A stretch of 64,000 nucleotides of DNA from Planococcus shixiaomingii. GTDB lineage: Bacteria; Bacillota; Bacilli; Bacillales_A; Planococcaceae. The translations under genes and the position numbers were made by a program. Under the pieces are notes generated by a model. That model was not told where the DNA came from, ran no database searches, and saw nothing but the letters and a program-made list of their open reading frames with translations. The stretch covers positions 170,001 to 234,000 of the forward strand of contig NZ_CP129236.1 of the NCBI RefSeq assembly GCF_030413615.1, given 5' to 3'. This document shows positions 61,598-64,000 of this stretch, piece after piece (within the stretch, counting starts at the first letter, position 1; each line of letters begins with the position of its first letter).

Positions 61598-62137
61598 ATG
61601 ACAGATGAACAACTAAACCAATTAAAAGATCAATTGACCGATCAAATGAACTCACTTGAAAGACGCGTTCAACATACAGAAGAGTTTGATACCACCGAAC
61701 TTTCCAATTACGACAATCACCCTGGTGACAGCGGAACAGATTTATTTGATATGGAACGAGGTTTGGCGCTCACGCAATTTAAAGAAGAAGAGCTTAATGA
61801 TACCAAAGCTGCCTTGGCAGCAATTGAAGCAGGAACATATGGGAAATGCATAGAATGCGGGAAAGAAATTCCTTTTGAGCGGCTGGAAGCGGTGCCGACA
61901 GCCTTGACTTGCATTGACCATGCGAAGCAGGAGCCGGATTTAGAGAGCCGCCCGCCTGAAGAAGATGTGCTGCAAGGAGATACCGGCCAACCGGTAAAAC
62001 AGGAAGATACGCGCTTGGAAGATTTTACTGATAGTTTCCAAGAAGTTGAAGACTTTGGTTCTTCTGACGGCCCTCAAGATCAGCCGGGTGACGATGAGGA
62101 CATGGAAGAATTTTACGAAGAGAAAAACAACGACTAA
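61598..62137 (+). CDS. yteA: TraR/DksA zinc-finger protein, YteA type
   Basis: 179 residues. Helical N-terminus with LSNYDNHPGDSGTDLFDMERG, then the zinc finger CIECG...TCIDH (about 87-107; three Cys and a His), then a long acidic, probably disordered tail. This is the Bacillus YteA-type DksA/TraR protein; its effect on transcription is unproved. GAGGAGG precedes the ATG. The 61325-61597 gap shows nothing clear. Confidence 0.86.
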   Translation: MTDEQLNQLKDQLTDQMNSLERRVQHTEEFDTTELSNYDNHPGDSGTDLFDMERGLALTQFKEEELNDTKAALAAIEAGTYGKCIECGKEIPFERLEAVPTALTCIDHAKQEPDLESRPPEEDVLQGDTGQPVKQEDTRLEDFTDSFQEVEDFGSSDGPQDQPGDDEDMEEFYEEKNND

Positions 62138-62147
62138 ATGCACCATT

Positions 62148-62176
62148 CCTAAGCTTATTTAAGCTTGGGTTTTTTG
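62148..62176 (+). terminator. Terminator of yteA
   Basis: Stem CCTAAGCTT/AAGCTTGGG with an ATTT loop and a T-run. Confidence 0.88.
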
Positions 62177-62264
62177 CGTAAAAAAGGGTTTATAATGCAT
62201 GTTAGTGAAACTCTCTTGTAAGGGGATAGCTATTTCCCGGGAAATAGCACAGGGGGCATGGCAA

Positions 62265-62618
62265 GTGAACGGATTAGAGAAAGAAATATATGCGCTGGAG
62301 CTTAGGCATTTGCAGCCAGATGTGCGGGTGTCACAGCAAAAATTATACGAAGTGCTGGATGAAGCGTTTTATGAATTCGGCAGTTCTGGCCGGGTATGGG
62401 TACGGTCAGATTATAAGGAAGACCACTTATTATCGCCAGATGTTATGGATATTTCCGATTTCACCATACACGAACTTGGACCGGAAGCTGTGTTGACCAC
62501 ATACCAAATCTGCAATAAAACAAGTGGAAAAAAGTCTTTCCGCAGTTCGGTCTGGAAAAAGCGTCCGGAAGGCTGGAAACTGTTTTTTCATCAAGGGACT
62601 GCGGCAGTATCTGAATGA
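62265..62618 (+). CDS. DUF4440 / NTF2-like protein
   Basis: 117 residues from the GTG chosen. The body (LEKEIYALELRHLQPDVRVSQQKLYEVLDEAFYEFGSSG, then VLTTYQICNK, then SVWKKRPEGWKLFFHQGT) is typical of the DUF4440 NTF2-like fold, a small ligand-binding cone. AGGGGGC lies 8 nt before GTG 62265. The frame is open to an ATG at 62199 but that part lacks a ribosome site and does not match the family. Confidence 0.8.
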   Translation: MNGLEKEIYALELRHLQPDVRVSQQKLYEVLDEAFYEFGSSGRVWVRSDYKEDHLLSPDVMDISDFTIHELGPEAVLTTYQICNKTSGKKSFRSSVWKKRPEGWKLFFHQGTAAVSE

Positions 62619-62689
62619 GCGGTGTTTTAACGTTCTTGAAAGAGGTTATTTATAAACAATAATAAGCTAATTAATAAGGAGGAAAGATA

Positions 62690-63088
62690 ATGGATCATGC
62701 TATTGTACTGTTTGATGGAGATTGTAACTTCTGTGACTCGAGTGTCCAATTCATTATAAAACACGATCCGGCCGGCTATTACCATTTTGCATCCCTGCAA
62801 AGCGATGTTGGCAGAAAGCTAAGAAAAGAACATGATATTTCTGACGATGTCGATAGCCTCGTGTTGATTGAAAACGGCCAGGCTTACGTTAAATCGGAAG
62901 GCGCTTTGAGAATCTCGCATCATTTGACTGGGTTATGGAAGCTGGCTTTCTATTTGAAGTCGGTACCGCGTTTTTTGCGGGACGGCGCCTATGATACATT
63001 TGCCAGAAACCGGTATAAAGTATTCGGTAAACTGAATAGCTGCATGCTGCCGCCTCCGCATATCCGCAAACGATTTTTGGACAAATAA
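62690..63088 (+). CDS. DCC-family thiol-disulfide oxidoreductase-like protein (DUF393)
   Basis: 132 residues. VLFDGDCNFCDSSVQFI at the start holds the DxxCxxC motif of the DCC family (YuxK-like), with thioredoxin-like layout following. YHFASLQSD and DSLVLIENGQAY are typical. A redox role is inferred from the CxxC only. AAGGAGGAAAG precedes the ATG. Single gene with a strong terminator. Confidence 0.87.
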   Translation: MDHAIVLFDGDCNFCDSSVQFIIKHDPAGYYHFASLQSDVGRKLRKEHDISDDVDSLVLIENGQAYVKSEGALRISHHLTGLWKLAFYLKSVPRFLRDGAYDTFARNRYKVFGKLNSCMLPPPHIRKRFLDK

Positions 63089-63131
63089 AAAAACAATCCG
63101 AAACGCAAATGTCGTTTCGGATTGTTTTTTG
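63087..63131. terminator. Bidirectional terminator
   Basis: A perfect stem ACAATCCGAAACG/CGTTTCGGATTGT with A- and T-runs on both sides. Confidence 0.92.
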
Positions 63132-63173
63132 TGTGCGAATTTTGAATTGCGTACCTTGAACGGAATATTTTCT

Positions 63174-64000
63174 TTATTCAAATGTGGAGGTGCGCCAATA
63201 TTGGCTTGCGATTGCGTCTGACATCCATGAAAGCCCTTTGCTTTCAGCTTCATGAATTTGTTCCCATTCATCTTTTTTGCTTGTCCGTAAATAGACTTCA
63301 TGGTTAGGGGACTGATCATGGATGCCGATGATATCATAGTAGCCGTCCCGGTAAAAAGTCGCTGATATTTCATAATCGATATTCGGAGAAGTGGTAAGCG
63401 GATTTCCGACAGTGTGTTTCAGGGAAATTGAAACTTTATGCGGATCTTCTTTCACTTTCTCTAATACGATGCCTTCAGAAGATGCGACATCTGCTTTTCT
63501 GAATTTTTTGCGCCAATCATACGCGATGCTAGTGCCGATATCTTTTTCATATTCGAGTACTGCGCCGCCTTTTGTCATTTCAAGTGAAAAATTCACTTGT
63601 GTGCGGTAATGCTTTGATTCCGGATCAAAGTCGCGGCCGTCTCCTGCGAAATAACGGTTAAGAGACAGAAGGTTAGGGCTTGGCAAAAGTTCTTGCGGCA
63701 AAAAAGTTGTGTAGCGGAAATGCCAGACTGGGTAAGCCAGCTCGGTTTTGGCCTGTTCTTTCTCGGCTAACAACTGGTTGCGGCTTCCCACTTTTTTAGT
63801 AATCCAAAACTCTTCTTCTGCCGCTTGTTCTGGAGAGGATTTAACGTTCATCAAGCCGAAGACTCGCGCAACGGCAGACTTTTCGGTTTTAAAGCTTTCT
63901 TCGGACTTTTCCAATGGACGTTTGCCGTGAATCCAGTACGTATACGCCTGATCCATTTCGGCATTCCGGTCTGTAAACTGATTTTTATCGACAGTGGCTA
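63174..64000 (-). CDS. Hypothetical protein, 5' end outside the window
   Basis: At least 275 residues. An in-frame ATG at 63956 exists, but the frame stays open to the right edge (VDKNQFTDRNAEMDQAYTYW), and that stretch looks coding, so the gene starts beyond 64000. Not recognised. The N-terminal part is helical and charged; the C-terminal 200 residues are beta-rich (NFSLEMTKGGAVLEYEKD, YEISATFYRDGYYDIIGIHDQS). No signal peptide visible. Family membership cannot be told. Confidence 0.7.
   Translation of the reverse strand, partial: ATVDKNQFTDRNAEMDQAYTYWIHGKRPLEKSEESFKTEKSAVARVFGLMNVKSSPEQAAEEEFWITKKVGSRNQLLAEKEQAKTELAYPVWHFRYTTFLPQELLPSPNLLSLNRYFAGDGRDFDPESKHYRTQVNFSLEMTKGGAVLEYEKDIGTSIAYDWRKKFRKADVASSEGIVLEKVKEDPHKVSISLKHTVGNPLTTSPNIDYEISATFYRDGYYDIIGIHDQSPNHEVYLRTSKKDEWEQIHEAESKGLSWMSDAIASQYWRTSTFE

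Overview
The window looks like chromosomal DNA of a Gram-positive member of the Bacillales, most likely the Planococcaceae (Planococcus-like). This rests on four things: strong purine-rich ribosome binding sites with some TTG and GTG starts; the B. subtilis-type order rocF-sigW-rsiW-cdaA-cdaR-glmM-glmS; a glmS ribozyme and a preQ1-I riboswitch; and Bacillus-type citA/citR, ysnE, yteA and pxp (ycs/kip) genes. The genus is an inference; the order is well supported. No phage, insertion sequence or CRISPR array was seen.

Layout. 1-2.2 kb: the 3' end of an rRNA operon (23S, 5S) followed by seven tRNAs (Thr, Glu, Val, Tyr, Gln, Lys, Ala). 2.2-13.4 kb: core genes, namely divergent citA/citR, arginase, ysnE, the SigW/RsiW envelope-stress pair behind a textbook autoregulatory promoter, the c-di-AMP cyclase CdaA and its regulator CdaR, and GlmM and GlmS, the latter behind a self-cleaving ribozyme. 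CdaA, CdaR and GlmM link c-di-AMP and cell-wall precursor synthesis. 13.4-17.5 kb: small accessory genes (DUF4256, a SUKH/SMI1 protein, a stand-alone DnaB C-terminal-like protein, an SRPBCC protein, two tiny membrane proteins).

17.5-23.6 kb is the most unusual part: twelve tightly packed same-strand genes, nearly all small-molecule-modifying or house-cleaning families (Nif3-like, four Nudix, four GNAT, a P-loop kinase, a nucleotidyltransferase-like protein, and a dihydrofolate reductase that closely resembles the transferable trimethoprim-resistance enzymes DfrD/DfrG/DfrK). 23.7-27.4 kb: an ECF sigma/anti-sigma pair, a lipoprotein, a 48-codon zinc-ribbon gene, a decayed copy of the anti-sigma 3' end, and a membrane-anchored TIMP/NTR-like protein.

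27.4-34.3 kb: aldo/keto reductase, an NAT-like/phosphatase/HAD trio, the DUF2157-GDYXXLXY pair, a diguanylate cyclase and a Nudix protein. 34.3-41.1 kb, minus strand: two paralogous secreted subtilases (one with SLH cell-wall anchors) and a NarL-type two-component system. 41.1-44.8 kb: the 5-oxoprolinase operon pxpB-pxpC-pxpA with an NRAMP-like transporter. 44.9-64 kb: transporters (orphan solute-binding lipoprotein, LrgAB, LysE, BrnQ, MFS, ABC), regulators (GntR, MerR/TipA-type), an rRNA methyltransferase, QueF under a preQ1 riboswitch, a YteA-type DksA protein, and a partial unknown gene at the right edge. Most starts were chosen by ribosome-binding-site spacing, often downstream of the longest open frame.
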